Shown piece after piece: positions 1 through 10,894 of a DNA stretch of 64,000 nucleotides. The notes under the pieces were generated by a model. That model worked only from the letters and a program-made list of their open reading frames with translations, searched no databases and had not been told where the DNA came from. Within the stretch, counting starts at the first letter, position 1, and the number at the start of each line of letters is the position of its first letter. The position numbers and the translations under genes are program-made. This stretch comes from Salvia splendens (Eukaryota; Streptophyta; Magnoliopsida; Lamiales; Lamiaceae), in contig NC_056044.1 of assembly GCF_004379255.2 (NCBI RefSeq), positions 11,510,001-11,574,000 on the forward strand. The letters run 5' to 3'.

Positions 1-833
1 CAATTTCCAGGGGCATTTTCCAAAGTCACTTTTGAAATAACTTCATTATGTGCCTTCAACCATTTTAAAAGTTCAAGAAAATTTCCCCTATTAAGGGAAT
101 CTTCACCTTCCCTGTGACCACGAAATGCCATGCCTTGTCCCAATAGGTAACGTAAACAAGAAATTGAAGCCTTCAAGCGAACATTATATTCGTTGTTAAT
201 CACATCACTAACATTATCTAAAGAAACCAAAATCGATTTCTTTTTGCCATCCCTCAAGTTCACATATTTCTCATAAGCAATATTATGAGCACTTCTAACT
301 CCACCAATATGTTTTATAAATCGGTCCGGCTTATTCCACGACTTAAATCCTTTATTCACAAATGCATCACCCCCCGCATGTCCAACTTCATTCTTGAACA
401 AGTAGCATACAAAACAAAATGCAGCATCTTCATCCATACTATATTCAAGCCAATCCCATTTATCAAACCATGAAACCATAAACCGACGACGCGAACCTCC
501 AACTTCTTTTTGAGGAAAAGAAAAAGTTCTTGGCTGACAAGGTTTTCTAAGAATATACGCCCTCCTAATTGTATCTCGCTCATTTGGAGGATATTTCATT
601 ATATCGGTTCTTCTAATAGGATCATGATGAAGTTTTTCGATATCATAAATCAATTCTTCCTCATGTAATGGCACACTAGCATCTGAAGGAGATACAATAC
701 CAATTGAATTTGAAGCCGGAGAGCTTGAAGGTGGAGAGCTTGAAGGTGGAGTGCTTGAAGCCGGAGAGCTTGAAGGTAGAGAGCTTGAAGCCGGAGAGCT
801 TGAACTATCATGAGTTTTTCTCCTTTTGGACAT
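1..833 (-). CDS. TTF-type zinc-finger hAT transposase-like protein (ZMYM1/DUF4371 family), N-terminal part
   Basis: The minus-strand frame is open from the ATG at 831-833 to the window edge, at least 277 codons with no stop. It begins with a basic stretch (MSKRRKTHDSSSS), then a Ser/Pro repeat, then a TTF-type segment with WLEYSMDEDAAFCFVCYLFK and FVNKGFKSWNKPDRF. It continues with HIGGVRSAHN, ISCLRYLLGQGMAFRGH and SLNRGNFLELLKWL. These are the hallmark blocks of the plant 'zinc finger MYM-type protein 1-like' hAT-derived proteins. The C-terminal transposase core and hAT dimerisation region lie outside the window. The absence of frameshifts over 830 bases suggests a young copy or one still under constraint. 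The start is the first ATG of the open frame. Confidence 0.85.
   Translation of the reverse strand, partial: MSKRRKTHDSSSSPASSSLPSSSPASSTPPSSSPPSSSPASNSIGIVSPSDASVPLHEEELIYDIEKLHHDPIRRTDIMKYPPNERDTIRRAYILRKPCQPRTFSFPQKEVGGSRRRFMVSWFDKWDWLEYSMDEDAAFCFVCYLFKNEVGHAGGDAFVNKGFKSWNKPDRFIKHIGGVRSAHNIAYEKYVNLRDGKKKSILVSLDNVSDVINNEYNVRLKASISCLRYLLGQGMAFRGHREGEDSLNRGNFLELLKWLKAHNEVISKVTLENAPGN
721..804. repeat. 15-bp coding minisatellite
   Basis: About five and a half tandem 15-bp units of the form gagcttgaaggtgga, with variants, lie inside the hAT reading frame. On the coding strand each unit encodes Ser-Ser-Ser-Pro plus Ala, Pro or Leu. Because the unit is a multiple of three, copy-number changes keep the frame. 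Confidence 0.9.
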
Positions 834-1557
834 AAATTGTCGAAGATCGGATTGTTTTCTCATCACTTTTTATTTTATTTCCTGCACACGATTTCATTAC
901 AATAATTACTAAAATGTTCAAGAAAGGTAATATAACAGTAATTAGCAACAAAAATCTTACATTGGATGAGTAATCAAGGAAACCCCAGTTCCAAATCCAA
1001 TCTTGGAATAAATTTCCACACAAAACGAATAAATTTTACTTTCTCAAGAACTCAGAGGCTGTTCAAGTTGTGTTCTGGTAATGATATGAGGAGCATCTTG
1101 TTAAAATAAAAGAATAATAATTTTCATTTATTATAAGGTTTTGGTATTTAAATGATCGAGGAGCAGAGCATGTGATATTTACTGAGGCAGGGCAGCCACA
1201 ATAACTCAAACAACACCAGAAAACGAAATCAATTCGATAACTACATTACACAAAAATTCGAGCGTTAATTTGAGGAAAACAACTAACCTGATGGCTGATG
1301 ATCAACCAGTGGCGGTGGCAGACTGAGGCAGGCAGGGACGGTACAATGAATTGAAAGTGGAAAATTTGAAGGCCCAATTTGGGAAGTTTTTTGGGCATAT
1401 AAATCTTTAAAGGCCCACTTATAAATTTTATTTGTACAGGAGTAGCCCAATAGCAATAGGGGACAGTATACCTATATTATTAATATAATACTACTAAAAA
1501 ATTTTTTTTTTTGGGGGTACACTCGTACCCCCTTTGTCCCAGCTCCCTCCGCCAGTG

Positions 1558-1910
1558 GTGGAGGGTGGTGGTGGCGGTGACCGCCGCCGCCGGGGTGATG
1601 GTGTTGACGATCCATGATGCGGTTTGGTGTTGGTGAGATTTTTTTGATCAAGGTGAAGACTTTTTATAGGATCAATAGTCGAGACTTAGTGGCTAAGACG
1701 GGACAGCCAACGACCTTGTGGTCGGAGGGAGTACTAAATAAGGCACTTAATCATGTGCGCACAAAAAGAGATACTTGGAATACTTGAACGGAGACCGAAG
1801 GAGTATATACTCCTTCCGTCTCATTCTAAGCAAAATATTTTTGTCATTTGATGTTTTACTCTAAATTACACATTTCTTAAAACAAAAACATCATTCTCTC
1901 TACTTTATTT
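1558..1910. other. Intergenic sequence with MITE ends
   Basis: No gene seen. A short GC-rich stretch (1558-1600) is followed by Stowaway-like terminal sequence. At 1796-1826 two MITE-like ends meet head to head (GAAGGAGTATATACTCCTTC), as if two copies abut around a TA. Confidence 0.5.
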
Positions 1911-2051
1911 TACTCCATCCGTCTGCGAATAGGACTCTCATTTCATTTCGGCACGGGTTTTAAGAAATATTAAGAAAAGTGAGTGAAATAAGGTTAGTGG
2001 AATATATGTCCCATTTGTATATATTAGTTTTAAATTATATGTAAGTGGAAT

Positions 2052-3644
2052 TCATAAACTTGTAGTTTTGCAAGTGTTTTAGATATTTGAAAGGGCATAT
2101 TCTAGTGTTTTGTAACACATTACTTGAGTTTTCATCCATTATCCCATATGTTAGTGTTTTGATGAGTTTGTCGAGTCTTTGTAGTCACAGCAGATGGAAA
2201 CGGACGGAAACGGCTCGAAAACAGCCATGTCGGGCGTTTGACTAAAGAAGCTCGGGTGTTTTCACCATCAAACCGGGCGAACTCACTGGACACGGGTGTT
2301 TTTCGCTGAAAAATCGCCTGGGTCGGGCGTTTGACACGTTTTCGGGATCTCGAGCAAAACGTCCGGGCCGGGCATTTTTACACTGCAGGTCGGGCATTTT
2401 GCTTATGCCTTACAATTGCTGCATTTTTAGGCCCGGATATAAATAAGACCTAGGGTTCGACTTCAAGAGACATTCCACAAGCCCCAGAAGCAGTTTTCAC
2501 GTTTTGAGAGCAGATTGAAGTGACAAAGAGTCTGAATCATCAACAAGATTGAAGACGAAGACGATTTGCCCATTCAATCTACCCTTGGGAGTATTTTCAT
2601 TAGTTTTCCTATGTCCAATTCCTTTTCTATGGATTCGTCTTGTGAATTTGAATTGAATATGAGTAGCTAAATCTTTTGTAGAGTTTTAGTGAAGACTACA
2701 ATGAACACTTTTGATTAATTCAAGGACTTTTGATTACCTATGCTCTTGTGATTCCTTTGTTTCATTCTTGTGTTTTTTCAATTCAATTGCTTAGCTACCA
2801 ATTGGGTTTGTTGACCTAGTTTTGAGTAATCGAGAGATACCTAATTAGGATTGATAAAAGAATGAACAACACCTAGATAATTTGCATTCTAGAGAAGGAA
2901 TTCTAGAGTAGGGGTGGCAAATCACGCGTGTTGTGTCGTTATCATGTCGACACGATAACGACACGATAACAACAAACACGAACACAACCCGTTAAGAAAA
3001 CTCAAAACACGAGCACGACCCACTACCCTCAGACACGAACACGACACGAACCACTTCGGGTCAACACGACACGATAACAACACATATATGACACGACACA
3101 ATAACGACACTATAATAATAATAATATAATATATTAATATTATTTCTTAGCGTGTAACACGAACACGACATGATGTTTTCGTGTTGTTATCGTGTCGACA
3201 TGATAAGGACATGAACCCAATAAGCTTTGACACATACCCATTAATTTCATGCGAGTTCGTGTCGTGCCAAAAATTGAAGGAGACTTCAATATTAATGGTT
3301 AATCAACGGGTTGAGTGCACTCGAGATGGGGCTTAGCCTAGACTAGCGGCTTTCTTAGTAATCCTATAGACTTCAATTGGGTTCGCTGTAGTTGGATCCA
3401 AGGATCTACCTTGTTCTCTTATTTGAAACTTATCTTTTGTTGCGTGCTTTTAGCTTGTTTATGTTTAATTGTTTTCTAAAATCAAACCAAACTTTCCGGA
3501 TTGTCTAGATAGTAGTTAAAGTCGGTTCATGGTACTTAAGTTTGCACAATTTGTCTATGTGGGATACGATACTCTTACTTGTTCTATGCTACACTAGCCC
3601 CGTACACTTGCGGGTATTTCTCGTGTTAAAAATAATTCGAGTCA
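2052..3644 (+). repeat. Left LTR of the Athila-like element
   Basis: Very similar along its length to 7419-9174. The start is set by the target duplication; the terminal TG appears mutated to TC here. It lacks a stretch present in the right LTR just after 3277, where the right end of the embedded hAT MITE and flanking LTR sequence are deleted. It ends in ...AATTCGAGTCA just before the primer-binding-like site. Confidence 0.8.
2909..3277. mobile_element. hAT-like MITE inside the left LTR, right end deleted
   Basis: It starts TAGGGGTGGCAAATC directly after TTCTAGAG, as in the right LTR, and contains many CGTGTCGTTATCGTGTCGAC-like inverted motifs. The right terminus (TTGACAGCCCTA) and second target duplication are missing. 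The sequence jumps to AGACTTCAAT at about 3280. Confidence 0.75.
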
Positions 3645-3650
3645 AGTTTT

Positions 3651-3668
3651 TGGCCTCGTTGCCGGGGA
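3651..3668 (+). promoter_or_regulatory. Putative primer-binding site
   Basis: TGGCCTCGTTGCCGGGGA follows the end of the left LTR by a few bases. It differs slightly from the TGGCGCCGTTGCCGGGGA site, complementary to tRNA-Asp, known from Athila-type elements. This is a comparison from memory of the motif, not a computed match. Confidence 0.6.
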
Positions 3669-4021
3669 CAATTTGTGTTTTATAGCTTAATATCGTGGTA
3701 AAGATATAGATTACTACTCTAGTGTAATGACCACGAACTTATTAATCCTAATCTTATTAAATGATTATCGAACCATGAAGTGAACACCTTTTCCCATCTA
3801 CTTTACGTACAATAATTAAACAAGCGCCATGTTTGATTTTGCACGCTTAATGACTAGCCTGAAGTTGAAAGGGGCAAGCATGGTCCGAAATGGAATAAAT
3901 ATGCTTTCGTTTAGTAAATGAAATACAAAGCTAAATATTCCAGGCTATGTCCTAGCGTACATAAAAATACATAATAACAAAAGTAAAGAAGAAGAAAAGG
4001 GGGGGGAACTAAACAAAAACC

Positions 4022-5230
4022 ATGTCCTATTACAACACAAGAGGAAACGCCAACTTTGGGCCTCTTTCTTTAGGCACGAATTTCGGCAACACAAGGAAAC
4101 ACCAAGTTAAGACTGTTAGACTAATCTCCGAGTTCTTGATGCAAGACAATTGGGAAAGGAATAGTCTTAATTCCTTTCAGATACGTATGATAAATAAGTC
4201 TCTATTAACACATGTGCAGAAAATAATACACCAACCAGAAGCGTCGCATAACCGACAACACAAAACGTTAAATATTTCACATCTACGTACTGCTTATGAC
4301 AATTTGGTAAAAGATCGAATAATTAAGCTATGTACATAGGTAACTAGCCTTGAGGAGAGAAATATTAAGGAATATGCCTGGATCAAATGACATTCAATGA
4401 CGTAAAAGACCTATACATATATCTATTGATCGATCGAAATGCTTATTCTGAGTAAGATAAGTAAGCCACGAGGAAGAAGACTCAATCATGGTTATGTAAT
4501 GAAAATCATGGAGAAAATCCGAGTACATTCATAGTTTATGCTTGACGAAACAAATTCCTTCAACAAGAGAGATTCGTCTGAGAGGTGGCTAGGAAGAACC
4601 ACAAGTTGTAGAGACATTCGAAAGAAAGAACGCGTGATAGCACCACTGCCCTCACCATCCCTGCTACGAAAAAGGAAAATCAAAATTTTCTCCTTTAAAG
4701 AGTTATTGCGAGGAAACGGATATGGAGTCCTACAACATGGACCAAGGGCAAACGTTAGGAAAAAAAAAAGAAAAAAAACAATGCGAATGAGTATTTTATG
4801 ATATGTTAAGCCACACCCTGATTAAGAAGGCCAGAAAGGAACTAACGATAGAGTTTTGTGTTAATCCTAAACATGAGATCTAGATCTTTTTGGAAAGTCA
4901 TGCTAGATTATCTCACCACGAATCGCTTAGTCAAACCAAAAGGGCATGAAACCAGCAGTGTTTGGAGAAAGAAACCAACACCTCGATACTATTCCAGGAT
5001 TCAAAGATAAATATAAGTAAAACGAAGTCCGTACTAAACCATGGCAAATGGATCGCGACAAGCACAAAAGTATCCTGAAGATTGTGGAAAGTAGACTACC
5101 CCAGCAAAGTGGGAGGTTACGAGGTTAAATCCACTAACTCAACGACTACAATTACGACCGATGCAAGCATAAACGTGACGAAGAAACCTAAGATAAGGAA
5201 TGGCTTCACTAGTCAGAGGGAATAAATTAA
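4022..5230. other. Unassigned interior of the truncated LTR element
   Basis: Several short frames, for example 4022-4339, can be translated, but none shows a recognisable retroelement domain. Most likely decayed LTR or interior sequence. Confidence 0.3.
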
Positions 5231-5256
5231 TCAATGGATGGCTCATCACCAACTGA

Positions 5257-5473
5257 AGGTCCGACAAGACGATGTACCCAAGACTGCATTTCGCACCAGA
5301 TATGGCCATTACGAGTTCACTGTAGTACCCTTTGGCTAGCTGTGTTCATGGATCTAATGAACCGCGTGTTCCACCCATACCTGGACAAGTTCGTCCTAGT
5401 CTTTATAGACGATGTGCTCATCTACTCGAAGAACGAGAAAGAACACGAGGAGCATTTGAGGACTGTGGGCTAG
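5257..5473 (+). pseudogene. Reverse-transcriptase fragment of a chromovirus-like element
   Basis: One frame gives [25 protein letters not shown] and then a stop. A different frame continues [16 protein letters not shown] and [20 protein letters not shown]. The FIDD catalytic motif is preserved, but a short deletion with frameshift removes the usual LTNAPA-like block, and the sequence jumps straight into LTR. Not functional. Confidence 0.85.
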
Positions 5474-6113
5474 CTTCCGAGTTGGCCAGTCCAGTGACCG
5501 TCGTGGAATGTGGCCACATTCCCGGTTCACATACGTTCAGATATGGTATCTATGTTTATGTGATTGCGCAATCAATTTTTTGGAATGAAAGGAATTTAGT
5601 GACTCGGGTCTTTTTAAATAAAAACCCCGTGTTCACTCAATTGTGGCTGACAAATTAAATGGAACTTATTTTTGGCACTATGCTCACTGAGTATATCAAG
5701 TACTCAGTCCTGCGTGTTTCTTTTCCAACGTGCAAGTTGAACGTGAACGAGGAGGCGAAGGTGTTGGGAATTGACCATTAATAATTAGTTAGGTAGCCCA
5801 AAGTAGTATGTCTTCATACGCACTATTTTATCTTGGACTCTTCCGCTGCAACAGGATTTTGTACTAGGAATTATGAACCAAGTCATTATACTCTGATTCT
5901 ATTTTGGCTATGTACCATTTTCGCCTTCAGAATTAATGTTTTGAGTTTGACTTATCCCTTATGTTGATCTTTTCTATTTGAGACTATTTTAGTCATGTTA
6001 TAGTTGTGCTCGCTATCACTAGGGAGTTGTGGTCGTGACATCTATATTTTATTGCTTTAATTTTTTATTTTATTTTTTGAGCTCTCACATATGTGTTGTC
6101 TTTTTCAGGTTGT

Positions 6114-6676
6114 ATGCAAACACGCTCTAAGGGTCTACCTTTAGAGCCTATCGATCTTAAGATCGAAGCATCCAACAGAAGGAGAAACGCTTTGAAGAGG
6201 CTAAATCAACGTATCCGATTTTCTTCTCCGAACCAGAGACGATCACCTTCACCAGTTCACTCTCCTATTCAATTTGAGCCATATCCTCCTATTCTGATGG
6301 AGGTAGGAAACGAGAACAGAAACGGGAATAATGGTCCACCACCACCTCCTCCAACGAATGCTCAGCTTCAAGAGCAACTCGCAGCATTGCAGAGGCGGTT
6401 AGATCAAGGGCAAATGGGATACCAGTGCAGAATATGTTTGCCTATCATGGGGTAGAAAATCCACTAGTTGACAACAACGTGAATGCTAACAATTTTGAGC
6501 TCAGGAGAGGACTCATTCAAATGGCTGAGAACAGTGCTTTTAGAGGCCGACCCATGGAGGATCCTAACAAGCATATCACCAAGTTTATCCAGATTTGCAA
6601 CACGACAAAAATAAATGGAGTCACAGATGAACAGATCATATTGAGGGTGTTTTCTTTGTTAGGTTTGGTATACTGA
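6114..6676 (+). pseudogene. Athila-like gag fragment, frameshifted
   Basis: The first frame starts at the ATG at 6114 (MQTRSKGLPLEP), followed by a proline-rich stretch and a short QLQEQLAALQRRLDQGQ helix. At about 6415-6430 the frame shifts, and the second frame carries NMFAYHGVENPLVDNN, NNFELRRGLIQM and EDPNKHITKFIQIC. It ends at 6676, before the rest of the gag domain. A T-rich stretch ending in CAG precedes it, next to the end of the nested element. Known family: Ty3/gypsy retrotransposon gag. Confidence 0.8.
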
Positions 6677-7140
6677 AAAGCATGTTTCGAGCAAGTTCGC
6701 GCAAATAGAATCTTGCTTGTATACGAAAAACTCTACAATCCACTTTTAACCCGATTTAGTATTATTCGATCAGTATCGCACGAATAGGATCAGTATATTA
6801 TTACATTGTGTTTTCTTGTGCATTTAAAAGATGTTTTATAAACATTTAAATGTATAAGAAGCAAATAAAATCTAAGTCTTTTGCTTAATAGACTGGTTGT
6901 GGGCGTCGTCCACTTTAAGGTAACACAGTCGGTTCTATGCAATGCTTTGCAAAATAAAACGAAGAATTTCACAACCCAGATAGGCTTAGACTACCTATCG
7001 TGAAAGGTTGCAATGTCAGTCCGATTATTTTTAAGCCTTTCTGAAATAAGATGGCGTTGGTGTGGTATAGCACTGATTGAATCTAACAGCAAGACGTGTC
7101 TTTACGCTATCTACTGAAAGACTAGGTCTTGATAAAATAC

Positions 7141-7379
7141 TACTCCCTCCATCCCGTGCTACTCGCACGTTTGCTTTTCGGCTCGTCACAAAGTCCTTAC
7201 ACTATTTATAATTTAAGTTAGAATTAATGCATTTAATTAATATGTTAGTTTAAGTTAAGAGCTCTTTTATTAAGTGATGTCTCATTACACCTAAAATTCT
7301 TTTTTAATTACACAAAAAAATCAATCCTAAATTTACGGCCTAAAATGAAAAGTGCGAGTAGCATGGGACGGAGGGAGTA
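7141..7379. mobile_element. Stowaway-like MITE
   Basis: Near-perfect inverted ends: CTCCCTCCATCCCGTGCTAC at the left and the complement (GTAGCATGGGACGGAGGGAG) at the right, bounded by TA. No coding capacity. It sits between gag and the right LTR of the Athila-like element. Confidence 0.85.
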
Positions 7380-7418
7380 TTTCCTAATCTACATACGTTA
7401 GCATTGAGCATACGGTAT

Positions 7419-9174
7419 TGATTAATATCGTAGTTTTGCAAGTGTTTTCGATGTTTGAAAGGGCATATTCTAGTGTTTTGTAGCACATTACTTGAGTTTT
7501 CATCCATTATCCCCTATGTTAGTGTTTTGATGAGTTTGTTGAGTTTTTGTAGTCACAGCAGGTGAAAACGGATGGAAACGGCTCGAAAACAGCCATGTCG
7601 GGCGTTTGACTGAAGAAGCCCGGGCATTTTCACCATCTAACCGGGCGAACTCACTGGACCCGGGCATTTTCCCTGAAAAATCGCCCGGGTCGGGCGTTTG
7701 ACACGTTTTCGGGATCTCGACCAAAACGTCCGGGCCGGGCATTTTTACACTGCAGGTCGGGCATTTTGTTTATGCCTTACAATTGCTGCATTTTTAGGCC
7801 CGGATATAAATAAGACCTAGGTTTCGACTTCAAGAGACATTCCACACGCCCCAGAAGCAGTTTTCACGTTTTGAGAGCAGATTGAAGCGACAAAGAGTCT
7901 AAATCATCAACAAGATTGAAGACGAAGACGATTTGCCCATTCAATCTACCCTTGGGAGTATTTTCATTAGTTTTCCTATGTCCAATTCCTTTTCTATGGA
8001 TTCGTCTTGTGAATTTGAGTTGAATATGAGTAGCTAAATCTTTTGTAGAGTTTTGGTGAAGACTACAATGAACGCTTTTGATTAATTCAATGACTTTTGA
8101 TTACCTATGCTCTTGTGATTCCTTTGTTTCATTCTTGTGCTTTTTCAATTCAATTGCTTAGCTACCAATTGGGTTTGTTGACCTGGTTTTGAGTAATCGA
8201 GAGATACCTAATTAGGATTGATAAAAGAATGAATAACACCTAGATAATTTGCATTCGAGAGAAGGAATTCTAGAGTAGGGGTGGCAAATCGTGCGTGTTG
8301 TGTCGTTATCATGTCGACACGATAACAACAAATACGAACACGACCCGTTAAGAAAACTCCAAACACGAACACGACCTGTTACCCTCAGACACGAACACGA
8401 CACGATAACAATACATATATGACACGACACAATAACGACACTATAATAATAATAATAATAATATATTAATATTATTTCTAATATTAAATTTTAAATCTAA
8501 TTTAAAATTTTAAAATTTAAAATATATAATAATAATATTATTATTATTATAATATATTAATACTATTTCTTAGCGTGTAACACAAACACGACACGATGTT
8601 CTCGTGTCGTTATCGTGTCGACATTATAAGGACACGAACCCAATAAGCTTTGACACATACCCATTAATTTCGTGCGAGTTCGTGTCGTGTTATCGTGCCG
8701 TGCCAAAAATTGACAGCCCTATTCTAGAGTGAGGGCTTGAGCCTTTTGTTTTAAGGAGTTAATTGTGAAGTATTAGAATGAGACTTCAATATCAATGGTT
8801 AATCAACGGGTTGAGTGCACTTGAGAGGGGGATTAGCCTCGACTAGCGGCTTTCCTAGTAATCCTAGAGACTTCAATTGGGTAATCGAAGTTGTTGAATT
8901 ATTCGCATTGTGTTCGTTGTAGTTGGATCCAAGGCTCTACCTTGTTTTCTTATTTGAAACTTATCCTTTGTTGCGTGCTTTTAGCTTGTTTATGTTTAAT
9001 TGTTTTCTAAAATCAAACCAAACTTTCCGGATTGTCTAGATAGTAGTTAAAGTCGGTTCATGGTACTTAAGTTTGCTCAATTTGTCTTTGTGGGATACGA
9101 TACTCTTACTTGTTTTATGCTACACTAGCCACGTACACTTGCGGGTATTTCTCGTGTTAAAAATAATTCGAGTC
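7419..9174 (+). repeat. Right LTR of the Athila-like element
   Basis: Starts TGATTAATATCG and ends CGAGTCA, followed by the target duplication GGAAT. It includes the complete hAT MITE at 8276-8721 with flanking LTR sequence that the left LTR has lost. Scattered substitutions relative to the left LTR indicate age since insertion. Confidence 0.8.
8276..8721. mobile_element. Complete hAT-like MITE inside the right LTR, TSD TTCTAGAG
   Basis: Ends are TAGGGGTGGCAAATC and ATTGACAGCCCTA, flanked on both sides by TTCTAGAG (8268-8275 and 8722-8729), a perfect eight-base duplication as hAT elements make. The interior is rich in short inverted CGTGTCG/CGACACG motifs. Non-coding. Confidence 0.9.
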
Positions 9175-9321
9175 AGGAATAAGTTAGTGGAATGTGGGAT
9201 CTCTTTACCATTTATAGTAATGATGAACCGGGACTCATATTCGTGGACGGACCAAAATGGAAAAACGGGACTCCTATTCGCGGACGGAGGGAGTATCTCT
9301 TACTATATTCTCTCTTCACTA

Positions 9322-9508
9322 AGAGTATCTTCAATCATTTACACTAAATTCAAACTCATTTTAGTGTAAATATCACATCAAATAATGATTTTATTCTAAC
9401 CGTTAATACTAAACTCAAACTTAAAAGAGTATTCTCTATATTATGTTTTTTTTACTCACAAAATTTAATAAAGTTTGAGTTTATTTTAGTGTAAACCTAA
9501 AGATAGTT
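9322..9508. mobile_element. Small MITE, family unassigned
   Basis: An inverted pair, AGTATCTTCAATCATTTACACTAA at the left (9324 on) and the approximate complement of ttagtgtaaacctaaagatagtt at the right. AT-rich, with no coding capacity. Confidence 0.55.
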
Positions 9509-9543
9509 ATATTTTACTCAAAAATTAAAAATGATATTACTTT

Positions 9544-9748
9544 ATTCCTTCCTCCAACTGAAAATGACTCACTTTCTTTTTTGGTTTGTCCCTATTAAGA
9601 TGACTCATTACTAAAAATGTAAACATATTTATCTCTATTTTATTTCATCTCTCATAATTTACTCTCTTCACTTAACATACAAAACAAAATTGCATAAAAT
9701 ATCGTTTGGCCTAATGAAATGGTCATCTTCCTTGAGACAGAAGGAGTA
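9544..9748. mobile_element. Stowaway-like MITE
   Basis: The left end CCTTCCTCCAACTGAAAATGACTCAC and the right end gtcatcttccttgagacagaaggag form degenerate inverted repeats of the plant 'ctccctccgtcc' type. Confidence 0.55.
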
Positions 9749-10644
9749 TTAGTTTCAGAATACCATTTGAATTAATTACCTACTTTCTTATAGATTTTAA
9801 TGGATCATTAAAAATAGTAATACTCCCTCCGTCCCTGAAAGCTTGTCTCATTTTTCCATTTCCTTCTGTCCCACAAAATTTGTTTCATTTCACTTTTTAC
9901 CATTTTTTGTAGTGGACCCTATATTCTATTAACTCATTCCTACTCACATTTTATTATAAAACTTATATATATAAGTATGATCCACATTACACTAACTTTT
10001 TCAACTAACTTTTCCTTACATTTCTTAAACTTGTGTCGGGTCAAAATGGGACAATAAATATCTCATTTCACTTTTACTATATTTGGTAAGTGATTTTATA
10101 TTCTACTCGCTCATTCTACTCATATTTTATTATAAAATTAATATATAAAAAAAGCTTCACTTTCTACTAACTTTTTATACTCACTTTATTTTATAAAATT
10201 AAACTATCTAAAACTCTTGCAAATCAGATAAGGGATACTTAAAGTTGAACGAGTGACTATGCATTAGCCAAAACTGCTTTAAAATCAGCGAACAATTATT
10301 TTTAACCAAAATGAAAGAAAATATGAAATTGTTTTATTGACCTTATCAAATTTGGACAAGTGTGTATGCTCCAGATAATAGACATACCAATCAGTCAAAC
10401 ACGGCTGCACGTGACACTATGCTGCATCCCTAGGCCAACTACCACAACTAAAATGTGCGAACAACATAGTTACACACTTACACTTGTAGCATATAAAATG
10501 AGTAAAATTAACTTTCCAATGAAAAAAAAAGAAATTAACTTTTCAATGTATTTCGTCTATCCCAATTAAATTGAGTCACTCTATTATCTCTCTGTGTTTT
10601 ATTAATACAAGGAGAGTTTTGATCCGAGTTTTAAAAAAATATAG

Positions 10645-10894
10645 TACTCCCTCCGTTTTATATTAATGGAGTCATTTTGTCATTTTGGTACGTTCTATAG
10701 TAGTGAAGTCGTTTCCTCTTTTAGTAAAAGTCAACACATTTCTTCTTACCTACTTTTTCCTCTCTCTTACTTTATTCTCTCTAATTTTTCCTTTTTCTTA
10801 CTTTATTATCTTTTTTATTTGATAAATTACACGTCATTTTCTTAATCTATGTGCCGGAAAGAAATGCCTCCATTACTATGGAATGGATGGAGTA
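10645..10894. mobile_element. Stowaway-like MITE
   Basis: Starts TACTCCCTCCGTTTTATATT and ends ctatggaatggatggagta, with inverted 'tccattactatgga/tattaatgga' ends. Non-coding. Confidence 0.65.

Larger units (their letters stand above)
1..1557 (-). mobile_element. hAT (Tip100-like) DNA transposon, right-hand part, cut by the window edge
   Basis: The segment holds a TTF-type transposase-like gene on the minus strand. Upstream of it, at 1538-1557, is an outward-facing end that reads CACTGGCGGAGGGAGCTGGG on the minus strand. That resembles the CAGTGGCGG-type ends of plant hAT-Tip100 elements. A similar motif in the opposite orientation lies at 1311-1328 (CAGTGGCGGTGGCAGACT), so a small non-autonomous copy may be nested at the end. 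The other terminus lies outside the window, so no target duplication can be checked. Assignment to hAT rests mainly on the protein; the exact end is inferred. Confidence 0.6.
3723..6040 (+). mobile_element. Truncated chromovirus-like (Tekay/Del-type) LTR element nested in the Athila-like element
   Basis: It starts TGTAATGACCACG and ends GGTCGTGACA. The flanking pentamers are TCTAG (3718-3722) and TCTAT (6041-6045), a near-perfect target duplication. The 3' part (about 5470-6040) matches the 3' halves of the solo LTRs at 29759 and 37601: ttggcc..gtgaatgtggcc, a 'cactgagta..tactcag.cctgc' block, and the terminal cgtgaca. Between the ends there is only a reverse-transcriptase fragment and unrecognised sequence, so most of the element is deleted. 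Confidence 0.65.
2052..9174 (+). mobile_element. Athila-like Ty3/gypsy LTR element, internally rearranged, TSD GGAAT
   Basis: Two direct long repeats (2052-3644 and 7419-9174) flank a defective interior. GGAAT occurs immediately before (2047-2051) and after (9175-9179), a five-base target duplication. A primer-binding-site-like stretch follows the left LTR, and a broken gag occupies 6114-6676. No polymerase domain of this element remains. The gag phrases NNFELRRGLIQM and EDPNKHITKFIQIC are typical of Athila/Tat-type gag proteins. The interior is interrupted by another retroelement (3723-6040) and a MITE (7141-7379). Lineage is inferred from gag and from the primer-binding sequence. Confidence 0.75.
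1911..9295. mobile_element. Stowaway-like MITE split by a 7.1-kb LTR element
   Basis: The left end at 1911 reads TACTCCATCCGTCTGCGAAT. The right end at 9268-9295 is its inverted counterpart (ctcctattcgcggacggagggagta). Both sides carry the family's usual internal phrase, gttagtggaat (near 2003 and 9183). The LTR element at 2052-9174 lies between these halves and is flanked by a five-base duplication of MITE sequence, so the MITE was there first. Confidence 0.7.
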
